From NCBI GenBank assembly GCA_043228905.1, contig JBHGNT010000004.1, forward strand, positions 18,042,001-18,106,000: DNA of 64,000 bases. The letters run 5' to 3'. The notes below the pieces were generated by a model that saw nothing but the letters and a program-made list of their open reading frames with translations, did not search any database and was not told the DNA's origin. Below, one piece after another: positions 11,876 to 24,716 of the stretch (its first letter is position 1; each line of letters opens with the position of its first letter). A program made the translations under genes and the position numbers. The stretch comes from Azolla caroliniana. Taxonomy: Eukaryota > Polypodiophyta.

Positions 11876-13639
11876 ATGTGTTTAAGTAAGGAGGTTAATT
11901 GTAGCCTTAAGTTGGATGGAAATGGATCTATTGTGAGGATAAGAGAATATAATATGGAAAGTGACATGGACCAAGTGGAGGAACTTGAGCAAAGTTGCGG
12001 AAATGGAGATGGATCCGGTGAGACTTCCCTATTCACACATATTCTCACTGGTGATCCACTTTGTCGTGTTCGGAATTACACCTCTCATTGTATGATGGTA
12101 CATGCCATCCTCTATGTACATATAAGATGTTCCTATATTGATGTCGTATAACTGTGAACATGGTGATAACATGATATTTTGTATATAGGTTGCAGAAGTT
12201 CGACTTGCTTCTGGTGGCCATACTATAGTGGGGATTATTAGAGGAGGGATAAAGCAAGTAGTCCGACATGAACAAGATAAATCATGTGGTACTACTAGAG
12301 CATCATATGTAACATCGGCATATATATCTGGATTGCGAATTTCGAACATGTATAGGTATGTTGTATTTGAAGTTAAATTTCGTTAAGTAAGCATATTCTA
12401 TGTGGAGTATATTAGAGTATCATCATATGATGCTCATTTAGCTCATGAATACATTCTAATAAGGTATTTGAATACATGAAAGTTAAATTACTTGGGAAAT
12501 TCCTTGGCAAATTCCAAGTTATTTAGTTGTTCAGGAGACCTACCTATTAAAATATTTGCATACTAAAAGTTAATTTTGATAATGATTTGGGTGAAGTTCC
12601 TAGCATCTTATGTTCTACTTGTATGTAATTAGAATAAAAACATGTCATGAAACTAATGTACTTGAGAGTATTATAATGTTATAGATATTATTTATGATAC
12701 CAATAATATTGAATAAATGAGCCATTATATAATTACATATTTTTCTTGCATAGGCGTCTTGGTGTTGCACACCATTTGGTTTTGGAGATGGAAACTTGGT
12801 GTAAGAAGAATGGTGCAGAGTACTCGTATATTGCGACAGAGAACGGAAATGAAGCTTCTGTGAATCTCTTTACATTAAAATTAGGATATAGAAAATATAG
12901 AGCTCCTTCCATACTTGTGCAACCAATTTATGGGAAGACAAAGAGCCTTGATTCAAGAAATATAAAGATTGTGAAGTTGAGTATCATGCAAGCAGAGAAG
13001 TTGTACAAGGAAACTCTAGGGGCAATGGAGTTCTTCCCTAAGGACATTGATGTGATTCTCAAAAGTCCATTGAATGCAGGAACTTGGTTGGCCTACTTTA
13101 AGGGCAAAGATGATGATGATCCTCAAACTATGGGATGGGCAATGTTAAGCTTGTGGAGATATGATAAACTATTGAAGTTTGAGGTAAGAGGAGCGTCACA
13201 ACGTACAAAACGTTTGGCAACATTATCACGCATAGCTGGAAAGATCTTAAACCCATGGCTACTAGTGCCATGCATGCCCAATGTCTTCAATACTGTGTTT
13301 GGTATCCAAGTCATGTATGGTTTGCATGTTTCACTACCAATGACCAAAGATGGTGACAATGCTCTTCGTAACCAAAAACGGGTTGGTAAATTATTGAACA
13401 CGCTATGTTGGCATGCCCATAATGTTGCACTACAAGAAGGTTGCAAGTTCCTCGTTACTGAAATAGGGAGTCATGATCCTTTGAAATCGAGCATTCCACA
13501 TTGGAAAACAATATCTGGAGTTGACCTTTGGTGCACCAAGTCTTTTGCTCTAGATTCAACACAACACAAGCAACCATGTCCATATATGGCTACACGCCTT
13601 GATGGCCCTTCCCTATTTCTTGATCCTCGCGATTTTTGA
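11876..13639 (+). CDS. HLS1-like: HOOKLESS1-like GNAT N-acetyltransferase
   Basis: Three exons, 11876-12097, 12189-12355 and 12754-13639 (TGA), give about 424 residues; Arabidopsis HLS1 has about 403. Intron 1 (GTACAT...TATAG) is phase 0 and intron 2 (GTATGT...CATAG) is phase 2, so the frame is kept across both. The order of conserved blocks matches the HLS1 family: VRIREY near the N-terminus, SLFTHILTGDPLCRVRNY, an IVGIIRG strand, the acetyl-CoA loop RRLGVA (R/QxxGxG/A) formed exactly at the exon 2/3 junction, NGAEYSYIATENGNEASVNL, GYRKYRAPSILV, EFFPKDID, and the C-terminal IPHWK ... LWCTKS ... FLDPRDF. In Arabidopsis HLS1 acts downstream of ethylene in differential growth, probably as a nuclear protein acetyltransferase; its role here is inferred. 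The ATG at 11876 adds about 20 residues before the conserved block. No disabling change is seen. Confidence 0.9.
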
Positions 13640-16600
13640 TTTTAAAGATGCTACGAATCCTTTGCATTGTTTAACTCTGCCCATTGTTATCTCACAATCG
13701 TAAATATATTCATGGCTGCTCTTATATATTCCATTGTGTTTCCAACCTTCTTTGTAAGTCTTGCTTAAGCTCAAAAGTATTAATATTGCTAGTTTCTAAT
13801 TCAAAGACTGATCAATTCATCATGTCATATAATGCAATGTAGATTTATGTATATTTACAATGGTAAGATAAGTGTTATGTTTGTAGAACTCTCTTTAATT
13901 CAAAATGAAGAAGATAATGCCAATGATCGACTCATGATATTCACGTACCAACTTTTTTACCATACAAAATGCATATCCGCTTTGCATTGATACCTCACAA
14001 ATACAACAAGAAGCACAATGCACACCCTCTTTCCTAACTTCACCTCAAGAAAGTACCATCACTATCTATTTCTCGTTTACGCAATCGTCACATTCACATA
14101 TTAATTCATAAAGTGGGTCAATCCTCCAATGATAGTGGTCAAAACACCGAGGAAATATTTAGTGGCATCTAAAGAGACGGGGGTTCTTTTCATCTTTTCA
14201 AAAAGGGATGTGGCCCGAAAAAACATAATGTCATTCTCATGATGCACTTGATCAACATTTCTTTGTCCTTTTAGTTCTCCACTTTGTCTTTTATATGTCA
14301 CCCCACTTAAAGAAAGATGTCAATGTTGTAGAGGACCCATTAACATAACCTATGGGGCCGATTAGAGTTATTGAGAGGAGTTCATTGAGCAAAAGAAAGA
14401 AGAGGTTAGAAAACATGTGAGTCCTATTCTTAGAGCTTGTTTATGTGTATCTAAGACGGGGGGGGGGGGGGGGAGATGGTTGGATTCAACATGAAGATGT
14501 TTGTGCATTAGGTGGTTCATGGTGGGAAGCACATATAGAGGGTTGTAGGTGAGGAAGATCAAGCAATAGAATTATCATCAATAACAAACACATTTTTTAA
14601 AGGTGCAACCTTGAGTAAAAAGCATGAAGAATCTTGGCTTATATTATTAGATTCCATTCGCCAAAAGGGAAGGAGAAGGTTATAAAACAATATTGAACGT
14701 TAGGTAAACTATATAATATGAATGCCTCTCCATGCCACTTGTTTGTATGTGGATAATTTCATCAATAAACACAAACAACAATTCCATAATTTCTTGACAT
14801 AATATAAATTAATTATTGCTTAGGATATAGTTGCTTGTTAAACACACATTAAATTCATTTGGATTATCAAATGAGATACAGTTCTAGTATTACCGTCTTC
14901 ATCATTCACACTCGTAAATACTAGAAATCACTACACAAAATGTGACTTCAACTTCCTCATGCATATACATATAAGACTTGATGTAATGCATAGTTATTTT
15001 CATTTTGTCATTAAAGATGTTTTTGATATGAATAATAGTAAATCTTTCTAGATCTATATTAACCAAAGTAGTTTGAAGCCTATGTTTAATTTTAAACCAT
15101 TTGACCTTGTGATATTCATGAAAACAATAAAAGTGTCCATGGAGGAAATCTTGCTTGCTACATCTATTGGACCTTAACATCTTAATGGTGTTTTCCCATA
15201 CATTAGGACCAATATTAACACATGATATCAATGTTAGACATTTGTTTTTCTGAGAAAAACTGCTTCCCATTAGTTAGGTGAATTATACATATATACAAAT
15301 CAATCTATGTACACTCTAAGTATCCACAGATACTCGACTATTTACAAATGGGAAAATGATGAAATGATTTCCAAGACGCAATATAAAACTCATGCTATTG
15401 ACATGAACACATCCGAAAACCTATTGCATGTAACGTGACAAACATTAAGGCTTTAACAAGGATTCCTAGATATAGTGTATTTTATGAGCTATAGACAAAA
15501 ATGAGGTTTCAACTTTCAAAGTTAAATTTCATATTTTTAACATAACCCTGAGGGCTGAACATGACAGTGAAGTAAACATTAAAAGGCCAAAAACTAAAGC
15601 GCATGATAAAACTTGTCTATATGGACATATGTTAGAATAAACATTTGTTACTTGAGTATATTGTTGTTCACTCCACACCACATATAGTAAAAACCATCTA
15701 CTTTATTTAATCTTTCTGGATTCCATAACTTGAATGAATGGTTACCGTACAAGAGAATATTGGGATAAATCATACACATGTTGGGACTTTTGAATTTATT
15801 CATCATGTGACCTTATTAGAATATATATAGGTCTAACACTTCCTTAATATCATTCTTCTTAATTCATAGAATATTCTATAGCTTAACTCTATCATGATAT
15901 TCATAATCTTGATGAACGAGCTAACAATGACCAACCAATCATTATCAAACAAAAAGGGCATTAGAATACATAACGTTAGCAATAATATAATCAAAGACAA
16001 ATTTAAGAAATGCAACTAGACGAGAAAATATCTTGTAATATATTTGTATAGAGTTGTTTGTTGCATAACACATCATCACATACCTTATAATTAATATTTT
16101 TGTCTCATTTCAAAGATATGCTAAGCCATTATGAAAACAAAAGACAAAGAAAGATATAAATCTAATATCTCCATTCATCAAAGTATTTCTTCATGATGGT
16201 TGATTTATAACCTCTTTTAGGTGATTCCCATGAGAATGTAAGTTTTCTTCATAAACCTTCATATATACGTTTCCCACATAGATGTTTCATATACCTACAC
16301 TCATTCTCGTATAGATATTCATGTGTAGACTTTTCATAAATCTATGGGGTACTTGCATCTATACTAATGTGCTCACATCTCTATATGCAAACATTAGCTA
16401 GCAACAAAGTTGTTATTGTAATCATCATGCTACTTGAGCTAATTTCTCCCTCCTTTTTTTGTTTTAGTTTCATTAATGAGGTAATATCCTGAGGAGAGCC
16501 TAGGAATTAATTATTGAATGGTGGGGGTAAGCCCCCTTTATATACAAGATGAGGCATGTGAGCATGGTGGCCACATGGCTTCACCTCCTAAGATTACATG

Positions 16601-17013
16601 CATGGTTGCCACATGGCATCCCATGCATTCCATGCTAATGAGTTTATCATTTATATGTTCACATAATATGGTAATAAATGATATATATCCTAATTGTAAG
16701 AGCTATTGTCTATAAAGTAGAGGTACAAAAATTGTGCTTGATCCTCAACATATCCCCCTTTTTTTTGTTTATTTTTCATTATGAGGTAAGGTAAGGACAT
16801 TTTCTTACACAAAATATCATTTATCCCAAATGACTGGCCACATTGTTGTATTGAACTCATGGTATCATTGTCACCAAACATTTGGTACAATGATTTCATA
16901 AAAGAAGCATAAATAGTAAAAGCACATGACAATAAAAAAGACCCTTACTATCCCTTACCAGAATAGTGTGGATCTTCCAACAAGATAAACTCTTTGAGGT
17001 GTTGTAAGAATAG
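13640..17013. other. AT-rich spacer with a poly(G) run
   Basis: No gene was recognised. A run of about 15-17 consecutive G residues lies at about 14458-14474. The stretch 16495-16760 contains tandem-like CATGGTTGCCACATGGC words and a TTTATATACAAG TATA-like sequence, which could be part of an old LTR, but no ends can be defined. Confidence 0.45.
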
Positions 17014-17182
17014 CTAACATAAAGGCCATTCCTATGAGGGTGCTCATAGAGCTCAAATGTAAAACTATCAATTGTTGTTTAAACTATGGAGACCTTCAAA
17101 TGTAAAACATAGAGCTTCAAATGTAAAACTAGCCCATAAAGGCCATTCCTATGAGGATGCTCATAGAGCTCAAATGTAAAAG
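17014..17182 (+). repeat. Imperfect direct repeat, ~120-bp spacing
   Basis: A segment of about 48 bp (ATAAAGGCCATTCC, then GCTCATAGAGCTCAAATGTAAAA) at 17018-17064 recurs at 17137-17182. It is followed both times by TATCAA(T/C)TGTTG and a GGAGACCTTCAAA word. This is a local tandem duplication with no coding content. Confidence 0.7.
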
Positions 17183-18897
17183 ATTTAATATCAACTGTTG
17201 TTTCAACCATGGAGACCTTCAAACAAGGTAGCCAAATGCTACTATACACGATGGTGAGGGCAAACCAACTAAAAAGGGGACAATGTTTTCATGTATAATC
17301 ATACTTATGTTATTTTTGTGTAACCATGATGAACATTGATAGTTGTGAAGAATTTTCAAGAGAAATTATGGTGGGACATTGTCTTCTCCAAATTAAACGA
17401 AATTTATGCATCTCAAAAAACTTTACCCCTATTTAAAAAGAGGCATAAAGAAGCTAATTGAAGAAGTAAGGGCAAAGAGAGTGAAAATAATATATTATTT
17501 GACTACCATTGGAATCTAGTTGGGAGATAAAGCCAAACAATGTGGTCAAGAAATCAAAATTTGGGCATCTAATTCACAATAGAGTGGATGAAGGAAAAAT
17601 TTAGTAAGAAGAGGAAATTTTGGCCAAGTGGAGTGTCCAAATTTCAAGTAGGTGGATCTACACAATAGAGGAAAAGACAAACCTTGTTTAAGCTTCCTGA
17701 GAGGATTATAAAGACTTCAAGGATGAGAGGATGGATTGGGAAGAAGGGCCATTGAAGAAGCATGAAAATAACGATGACAAATGACGGGAAGAGGAAATTG
17801 GGTAATTACCTATGGAGCTAGTGAAGAAAGTAAAAGAAAAGCTTGGACCAACATACAAGCAACGCTCTTACATTGAACATAATATATACATCATAAACCT
17901 CATGAACAGGTAAGGTCTATTTTTGATGTATTCGCATTGGCCGTTGCCAGTCGTTGTGATACGTGGTAAGGAAAGCGCAAACATGCGCCTCGGCGTCGAC
18001 TTCCTCATTGTATTTGGGGTATGGGTACGACATGGTGTCACTATTTGGGTCTTCTGGTACCCCCTGCGGTGGGCTATTGTCTTCGGGGTGTTCGACCTCG
18101 AACCATTCCCGCTGGTTGATATGGAATCAGGAAGCACTGCCGATTGCGCTTCCGATTCTTGGTGAGGTTGCTCAATGAGCACAAACTTTATCACGCTCTC
18201 TTCTTCCTCTGCACGTCAAAACTCGGACCGAGTATGCGGTACCCTGTGTTGCGCCGTTCCTAAGACTTGGCCTTCCTCCTCTTGTGTGTTGTGTACTACA
18301 GCTCGAACCGGATGTGCCAAATTGTGTTACTCCCCTTTGGAGGAACACACTTTCGGTTACCCACCCCGATTAACCGGATCAAGGTATCATGGTAGGAAGG
18401 AGGGAGAGGGTTTCGGGTTTCCTCGCCGACTGTGCTCTTAGTCGGAATGTGAAGCGAATTGACTCCACTCTAGAGTCACCCAAGGTATCGTACTCTTAGG
18501 TTACCTAGCTCGCCTACATCAATGACATTTAGAGGTACAAATTTCTTTCTAGAACTTGCACAAGGAAACAAGAAACAATATCCTATCGAACCAGCTATAG
18601 CTGGTTATAGGCACATGATTACCCATAGACAATACACTTTAGAGCATACGTTGTTGTGAAGATTTTCGGCAACGGTGTGAAAATTGCGAGGAATGTACAA
18701 AATCGAGTGTGGTTTCTTCACACACAATATGAAACAATAATAGTGAAGATATTATTTTATATTAGTTTAATATCTTGGTACGAAAAGATGGATGTCTTGA
18801 AGAGCTTCCAAATGCATTTTACTACATGTGAAACAGACAACTTAGTGTCAAGTTATGTGAGTGTGAAGTTTGAGAAGAAGACGAGGAAAACAAAACT
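17183..18897. other. Spacer of mixed composition, no gene recognised
   Basis: From about 17920 the composition turns more GC-rich and open frames appear on both strands (17868-18194 -, 17923-18165 +, 18175-18441 +), as often seen in old LTR DNA. No domain is recognisable. The abrupt change near 17.9 kb suggests a degraded retroelement fragment. Confidence 0.4.
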
Positions 18898-19059
18898 GTG
18901 AGATATCCCACATATATAGGACAACATCAAGATTCAAGAGTATATAAGTAGAGCCATATCTCTTTATATTTTATTTATGTGCTAGGAGCACAAAAAGGTT
19001 GGGTTGTGTAACTTGGACGAATGGATGCGGCCAAGATATTCAAATAATATTTTGGACGG

Positions 19060-19275
19060 AACCGGAACCGGAACAGACAGACAACGACGAAACCGGGACT
19101 AGATGGACGGTGACGGAACCGGACCGAATGGACGACGACGGAATCGGAACCGGATGGCGACGGAACTGGGATCGGGACCGAACGACGATAGAACCGAACC
19201 GGATCAAATCACCGGATCGGATGGACCGGATCACCGGGTCGGATGCAGACCGGATAGACGGGTCGATCGGATAGG
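19060..19275 (+). repeat. CCGGA/ACCGGA-rich degenerate repeat block
   Basis: GGAACCGG, GACGACGA and CGGATGGAC words alternate for about 215 bp and contrast with the AT-rich flanks. Open frames cross it on both strands only because stop codons are rare in this composition. Confidence 0.6.
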
Positions 19276-19407
19276 TTGATCACGAAGCACGATGTCTTGA
19301 AGATTTTCGGTGTGAAACGAAAAAAAACCAAGTCATTTCTTTAAGTTATATTTTATCATTATACTTTCACATGTAAATTCTCATACATGAGAGCGTGAAT
19401 GAGTGAC

Positions 19408-19520
19408 ATGGTTATCATGCAACACATGTAATGCATGAGCACCAAATGGCAAACATGCATCTCATGGATTTTATGCATTACATGCATGTCTTGCACCCTC
19501 ACATGCATCATATGCATGGG
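19408..19520 (+). promoter_or_regulatory. Cluster of RY-like CATGCA motifs before a TATA box
   Basis: Within about 110 bp upstream of CTATAAAAG there are many ATGCAT, CATGCA or GCATG words (for example CATGCAACAC, ATGCATGAGC, ACATGCATGTC, CATATGCATGG). CATGCA is the RY element bound by plant B3 factors of the ABI3/FUS3/LEC2 type. Function here is inferred from the motif only. Confidence 0.35.
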
Positions 19521-19786
19521 GGCATCTATAAAAGAGTGGATGAAGAAGAAAAATGAGCTATGTATTAATAAAGAATTTAATAAGAAGAAAATTTGTTATC
19601 CAATTGATGTATTAATCTTGTCTCTCAATCTAAAGTCAAGCATTCTATCTTATCTCAATCTCTCTCTCTTTCAATCTATCTTAAATACTTTCTCGCTAAA
19701 GCTAGTGCAAACTTTGAATCCTTCCGGTCTAGAACCCCGACGGTTCCGCCTCAGGATCTACACGTAGTGACGAATTTTTCACGACA

Positions 19787-21422
19787 ATGTAGTCACATAG
19801 GATTACCCCACAATAATGAATGATCTATTAAGAATACACACGGTTAAAAGTACCGATTGACTATCGGTATAGCTCTTGTGCCCTCTGAAGGTTCTCACCT
19901 CTCTATACAATTCTCACCTCAAAATAATACACCCGCAACCCCCTACTCTCTCAATCACTCAGAACTTATATAGGAATCCATGTTTCTTATTTTTGGGAAG
20001 CATGGTTCGTTATAATCGTTTCCACTAAGGTAGTTTTGGTGTTATAGTATAATGCCTTATTCGACTTTTGGTTGGCTCTACTTTTCCTGTGCTTGGTGTC
20101 TTGTCCCCTTTCACACTTTCGGCCATCTTGCCTGGCCAACACCTAGCATGCCTGTGGGATAGTGCCTTGCATGTCAAACCATAAAAAAATTGAAAAAATT
20201 GAAAGAATAGTAGTACTCACAAGAATTGAATCACATGAAAAATCTTGTTGCCAAAATTAGTCGTCTTAAAAAATGTGCAAGTGCTCGAGTCATCTGCCTT
20301 GTTCTTGAACTTGGCCAGTTATTTGAGATGAGTCTATTGTTATTCCTCGGCCAGTTGTTCTTCTGTCTTCACCGTAAGTCAATACTCCATAGTCGGTTGT
20401 TCTAGTTCTGTGGGCTCCGACTCCCCTTGTTGTTCACTATTTGTGTGTGTCAATTCTTCGTCAAGTTAGGGCCTTTGCTCCATCGTAGCTTCCCTCTCCT
20501 CGCTGTCATCGGCTTGCTCTTTTACCACTTTGATGGGTGCCTCGTGCTCCACATCCGGCTCTCGTTTTTCCTTGGCTTCGTTAGTGTCTTCTTCCGCTCT
20601 CCTTTGATCCTCGGGTTCTTCCTTGGCCTGTATTCTTTCTCGTTCGCATTTTTCTAACTCGATGGCGAATTGCAGCCGCTCGTCCTCGAATTCCTCAATT
20701 AATTTTTTGACCTCCGCACTGTGTGTCTGGGTGAGGGAGTAGAATTCCTCAGTTAGGTCCTCTCGGAGTAGTTTGATGTTGTCCTCATCTACCTTATAGA
20801 TTCCTCGGCCTTCTTTGTGATGCTTTTCATGATCTGCTTGGAATATCTATAGTTCGGCCGCTTGTGCCGACCATTCCTTCCATCCTCAATTAAGAGCTTC
20901 TTCGATTTTTTTGTTTAGCTACTGCCGATGCTTGTCCAACAGAAGCCTGATTTTGCTTTTGCCCATTTCAGCTTTCTACTAAAGTTTTGCCACTTTGATA
21001 TGCAATTGTTGGACTTTTTTGGCTACTAATTGTGTGTACAGATCATGTTGTGCCTTTGCCACCTTCATATTGATGAGCGTATGCTCGAGCCCCTTCTCCT
21101 AATGTTCAGTGGCTTGCTGGAACTTCCAGTCGAGCCTTGCCTTCTCATCTTCCAAGTCTTGCCTATTTGTTTTGAGCTCTCGTTTAAACCTAGCGTGTTT
21201 CTCGTGGATGATGGCCTCTAGAACTTTCACTCGGAGATTCATGTCCATGAGTAGATTGTGCTGTTTGTTAAAGTGGCCCTGGAGTTGTGTGTGTTTGTGC
21301 TGAAGGGTGACAATCTCATCATTCCAGGCTATGAGCACCTTGTCGAACACTTCTTGTTGTTTCTTGAGTGCTTTAGTGTGTTTGTGCTAAAGGGTGACAA
21401 ACTCGTCATTCCAGGCTGTGAG
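19787..21422 (-). mobile_element. Degraded gypsy-A remnant: LTR part and downstream ORF
   Basis: On the minus strand this resembles the 3' end of the large gypsy element at the right of the window. Sequence at 20100-20170 matches the short conserved stretch at 57470-57535 that precedes the 3' end of that element. Sequence at 20640-20830 matches the coiled-coil ORF part at 58020-58200: both read, in reverse, as a Glu/Lys-rich helix with phenylalanine-tyrosine words. The open frame at 21099-21350 (-) is a piece of this coiled coil. No long frame survives. The right edge is cut by the copia LTR that begins at 21423. Confidence 0.6.
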
Positions 21423-21719
21423 TGTTGGGATCATCGTCATCTAATGTGGAACAAGATCGACACTCTTCTTCTATAAGCTCCTATAAGATTGTGTTTGGAT
21501 ACAAGATCGTAACTACGATAGCAACAAAGATCAAACAATACAACTAGTATGCCGAAGATTGAGAAACATTTAGGCACAATGTAAAGAGTGTATTACAACT
21601 TGAAGCAACAACCACTAACTAGGTTACAAAGTTAGTTTATAAGTTGATTGAATAGCCTAATCCTAGTGTGTACAAAAGGAGACAATGTGAATACGTCCAT
21701 TAGAAACTTGTATTCAACA
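21423..21719 (-). mobile_element. 3' LTR of copia element D
   Basis: Read on the minus strand, a polypurine tract (ATTATGGGGGAG, 21720-21731) is followed directly by TGTTGAATACAAG, and the segment ends GATCCCAACA. This gives a 297-bp LTR with TG...CA ends, placed correctly downstream of the minus-strand copia pol gene. It lies within the gypsy-A remnant, so the copia inserted there. The 5' LTR is missing, so no target-site duplication can be tested. Confidence 0.75.
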
Positions 21720-21932
21720 CTCCCCCATAATGGGCGTATGCATCTGAAATCTGTAGATCGAGATGAATGTATGATACAGATTGATACAAGGTTTACGAAC
21801 AATCAAGAATTTGTTCGAGTCGGTGAACTTCGAAGAGCAGAGGGTTGAATTGGCCAAGTTCGGAGAGACTGAAGCCGAAGTTTGAACTATCCAGGTCTAT
21901 TGTCCGTGAAACGTCTTGAGTGTCCGATTCAA

Positions 21933-22758
21933 GGTTGTTAGGTACGTTAGGTATGGTACGGATACCATACCTATATAACGTATTAATACCCGTATAGTAC
22001 CTCCCAATTTAAAAATACGTTAAATACGTTTTCTTAATATGTTAAATACTTATAAAATACGTAAAATACGTATTTTACATATAGTACGTTAAATACTTCT
22101 AGAATTTGAAATTGTTTTACCTTTCTAAAAATGATCTATAATACTATAAAAAACATCTATGTTTACACAATTTTGTGATGTACAATATAGTTCTACATCC
22201 TAAAATGCATATAAGACATTTGAACATTTCACATCCTAAAATACTTGTAGTAATATGGATGTTGACATTCCCTTATTCTATAAATCAGTGTAAGTGTGTA
22301 TCACGATGTTCTACTTCAAATTGTAATTATTTACAATTATGCCTTCATAGATTGAGGAATCGTCTATGATTATCACACTCATGATAGGTTTCTCTTTTCT
22401 TCGTTTTCTTCTTCTTCTATCTTCTGTGATGATCACACTTAGAGTCAGGACAAGTTTATGTCTTCTTTTCTCTCTTCTTCTTCTTCATCTTCTTCATCGT
22501 TGTCTCTTCTATTCTTCTTTCTTCCTTCCTTTGGCTTCTTTTTCACTAAAATCATTTTTTCTTTTGTTTTTTGTTGGGGTTTTACTTACATTTTCTTTAT
22601 AAATATGTATTATACTTGTTTTTTTATAAATATGTTAAATACCGTATTGGACAAATGTACATGATATTTGACTGAACAACATTGAGGTATAGTACGTACT
22701 ATACAAATAATGAGGTACTATACGTATTTAAACTTTAAATACGAGTACGTAAACAACC
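21933..22758. mobile_element. Small non-autonomous element with inverted ends
   Basis: The left end GGTTGTTAGGTACGT and the right end, reverse-complemented GGTTGTTTACGTACTCG, form imperfect terminal inverted repeats. The interior is AT-rich with many TACGT/ATACGTA words near both ends and a CT-rich centre (22380-22560). It sits between the RNase H stop and the polypurine tract of copia D and separates sequence that belongs together. No clear target-site duplication was found, so the superfamily is unknown. Confidence 0.5.
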
Positions 22759-24715
22759 ATGGAACTTCAATTTAATCGGACTGATTCTTCATTACACCCA
22801 TTCGATGCCGAAGGGATCGAAATCGATCCGTTGGAAGACACTTGGTCATTGCGTCTGCAACGTTATAGCCCGTCGGTACCTTCTCAAGGCCGATTTTCCA
22901 TGAAATGACATAGTCCCGAACGAAGTGATATCGAACATCGATATGCTTGGAGGCGTTGTGATGAACCGGATTTTTCGACAGAGCAACAACACCCTGACTA
23001 TCACTGTACACAATTAGAGCCGAGCCGATTTCAACTTGTCGAAACGTGTAGGCCAGCCGACCGAGCCATAAGGCTTCTTTCGCCGCATCGGATGCGGCCA
23101 CATAATCAACCTCGGTCGTTGATGTGGTGGTGCACTCCTGAAGATTTGATTTCCATGAGATGGTTCCATTACCGAATTTGAAACAATTTTTGGTTGTCGA
23201 TTCACGACTGTATATGCAGCTCACAAAGTCAGAGTCGGTATATTCGACTACGCCTATGGTGTCATTCGGGCCGAATAGAATACCAAGGTCTTTTGTGCCC
23301 ACCAAATATCTAAACACATGCTTGACTACGTTCCAGTGCGCTCGACTGGGATTATGCATGAATCTGCTGACGACTCCAACGACGTGAGCGATATCAGGCC
23401 GTGTCGCAACCATCGCGTACATTAGGGAGCCAACTGCCGGTGCATACGGTACCAACTTCATAATTTCCCCCTCCGAACATGATGTCGGACAGTCTCGCCG
23501 AGATAGCCGAGTATGAATAGGGAGCGGGGTAGAGGCAGATTTCGCCGATTGCATGTTGAAGCGTTCGAGGACACGTCGAATGTAGTCGGTCTGGGATAGA
23601 GACAATTGTTGTTGATTACGATCCCAACTTATCTTCATACCAAGAATGTGTCGTGCTGGACCGAGATCCTTCATGGAAAACTTCAACCGCAGTTGTGCCA
23701 TCATGGCGTCCAGAGATTAGCATGTCATCTGAGTAGATGATGAGGAAGATGGGTGATCCATCTAGAGCTGTTTTCATGAAGAGTCCGTGGTCCTCATCTC
23801 TCTTTGAGAAGCCGATTGATTGGATGAAGTCGTTGAACTTCTTGTACCACTGTCGTGGCACCTATTTCAGGCCATAAAGACTCTTCTTGAGTCAGCAGAC
23901 TAGATGTTCTTGGCCGGATGCCACAAAGCCTCTCGACTGCTCCATATAAATTTCCTCCTCAAGGTCACCATGGAGAAAAGCCGTTTTGACATCTAGCTGA
24001 ATCAACTCCAAATTTTCGACTACCACTACGTCGAGCATAAAGCGAAGGGTGGTCATTTTCACGACTGGCGAAAAAATTTCGTTGAAATCGACGCTGTGTT
24101 CCAGTCGAAAACCCTTTGCTACTAATCTAGCTTTGAATTATGGGTTGGTCGAATTGAACGTCTCCTTAATTCGATAGACCCACTTACACGGAGGAGCACG
24201 TTGATTTTTCGGTAATTCGACCATTCCCAAGTCTTGTTTGCGTGAATGGAGTTCATTTCGGACTCCATCGCCAAATGCCAAGTGGCCGAATCGGCTGACG
24301 CTGATGTTTCTTCGTATGACGTCGGTTTTCTGGCATCCGTAAAGAAGATGCCAGGAGAGTATCTCTTCGGGGGTTGTGATAGTCTCTTGGATCTTCGAGG
24401 TATGACTGGACTAGTCGCATTGGGTGTCGTTGTCGGATGGTCCAAAGCCGAATCGTTCGGCTGTGCCGAGTCAAAATTCTTTGAGTCGGTGTTTGAAGGT
24501 TCAGCTACCCGTGAAGCTGACCGTGTGTTGTGCGTTGGGCCTTTGTAAGGGGTTGACACATCAGAAAAATTACCCTTCGTACTTTGATCGGTTTTTCGAC
24601 CAATTGATGCATGGCTGACTCATTGAACATGGTGTTCGAACTTCGGACGATCTGTCTATGTTCGGGGTCCCAGAGTCGGTATCCCATTTCGCCATCTGCT
24701 CCATGAAAGTCACAC
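22759..24715 (-). pseudogene. Copia element D: integrase end, RT and RNase H, broken
   Basis: Minus-strand reading from the right gives the integrase C-terminal words GYRLWDPEHRQIVRSSNTMF (about 24690-24628), a linker with RRSKRLSQPPKRYSPG, degraded reverse transcriptase including YSDDMLISG (the YVDD box, about 23750), and then a 310-codon frame (23704-22772). That frame has FSMKDLGPARHILGMKI and the RNase H words DSDF, EYVA-like TEVDYVAASDA, SDSQGVVAL and HIDVRYHFVRD. This is Ty1/copia pol. Frameshifts lie near 23.65 and 24.2 kb and much of the RT N-terminal half is unreadable. Homology stops abruptly near 24715, so gag, protease, most of integrase and the 5' LTR are lost. Confidence 0.85.
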
Positions 24716-24716
24716 T

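Larger units (their letters stand above)
18898..19786 (+). mobile_element. Candidate solo LTR
   Basis: The segment starts TGTGAGATATCCCACA, a start typical of plant copia LTRs, and ends CACGACA, giving TG...CA ends. A TATA box (CTATAAAAG, about 19527) is followed by pyrimidine-rich CTCTCTCTCTTTC at about 19657, as in an LTR promoter. No matching target-site duplication, primer-binding site or second LTR was found, so the ends are tentative. Confidence 0.35.

Noticed and set aside
11770-12349. Minus-strand frames opposite the HLS1-like gene
   Set aside because: They are antisense shadows of exons 1 and 2, whose conserved motifs are on the + strand.
14458-14474. Poly(G) run as a G-quadruplex or regulatory element
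   Set aside because: A single homopolymer in AT-rich spacer has no supporting context and could include sequencing error.
18999-19274. Frames on both strands through the CCGGA-rich block
   Set aside because: The low-complexity repeat yields Thr/Asp/Glu/Arg strings without a domain.
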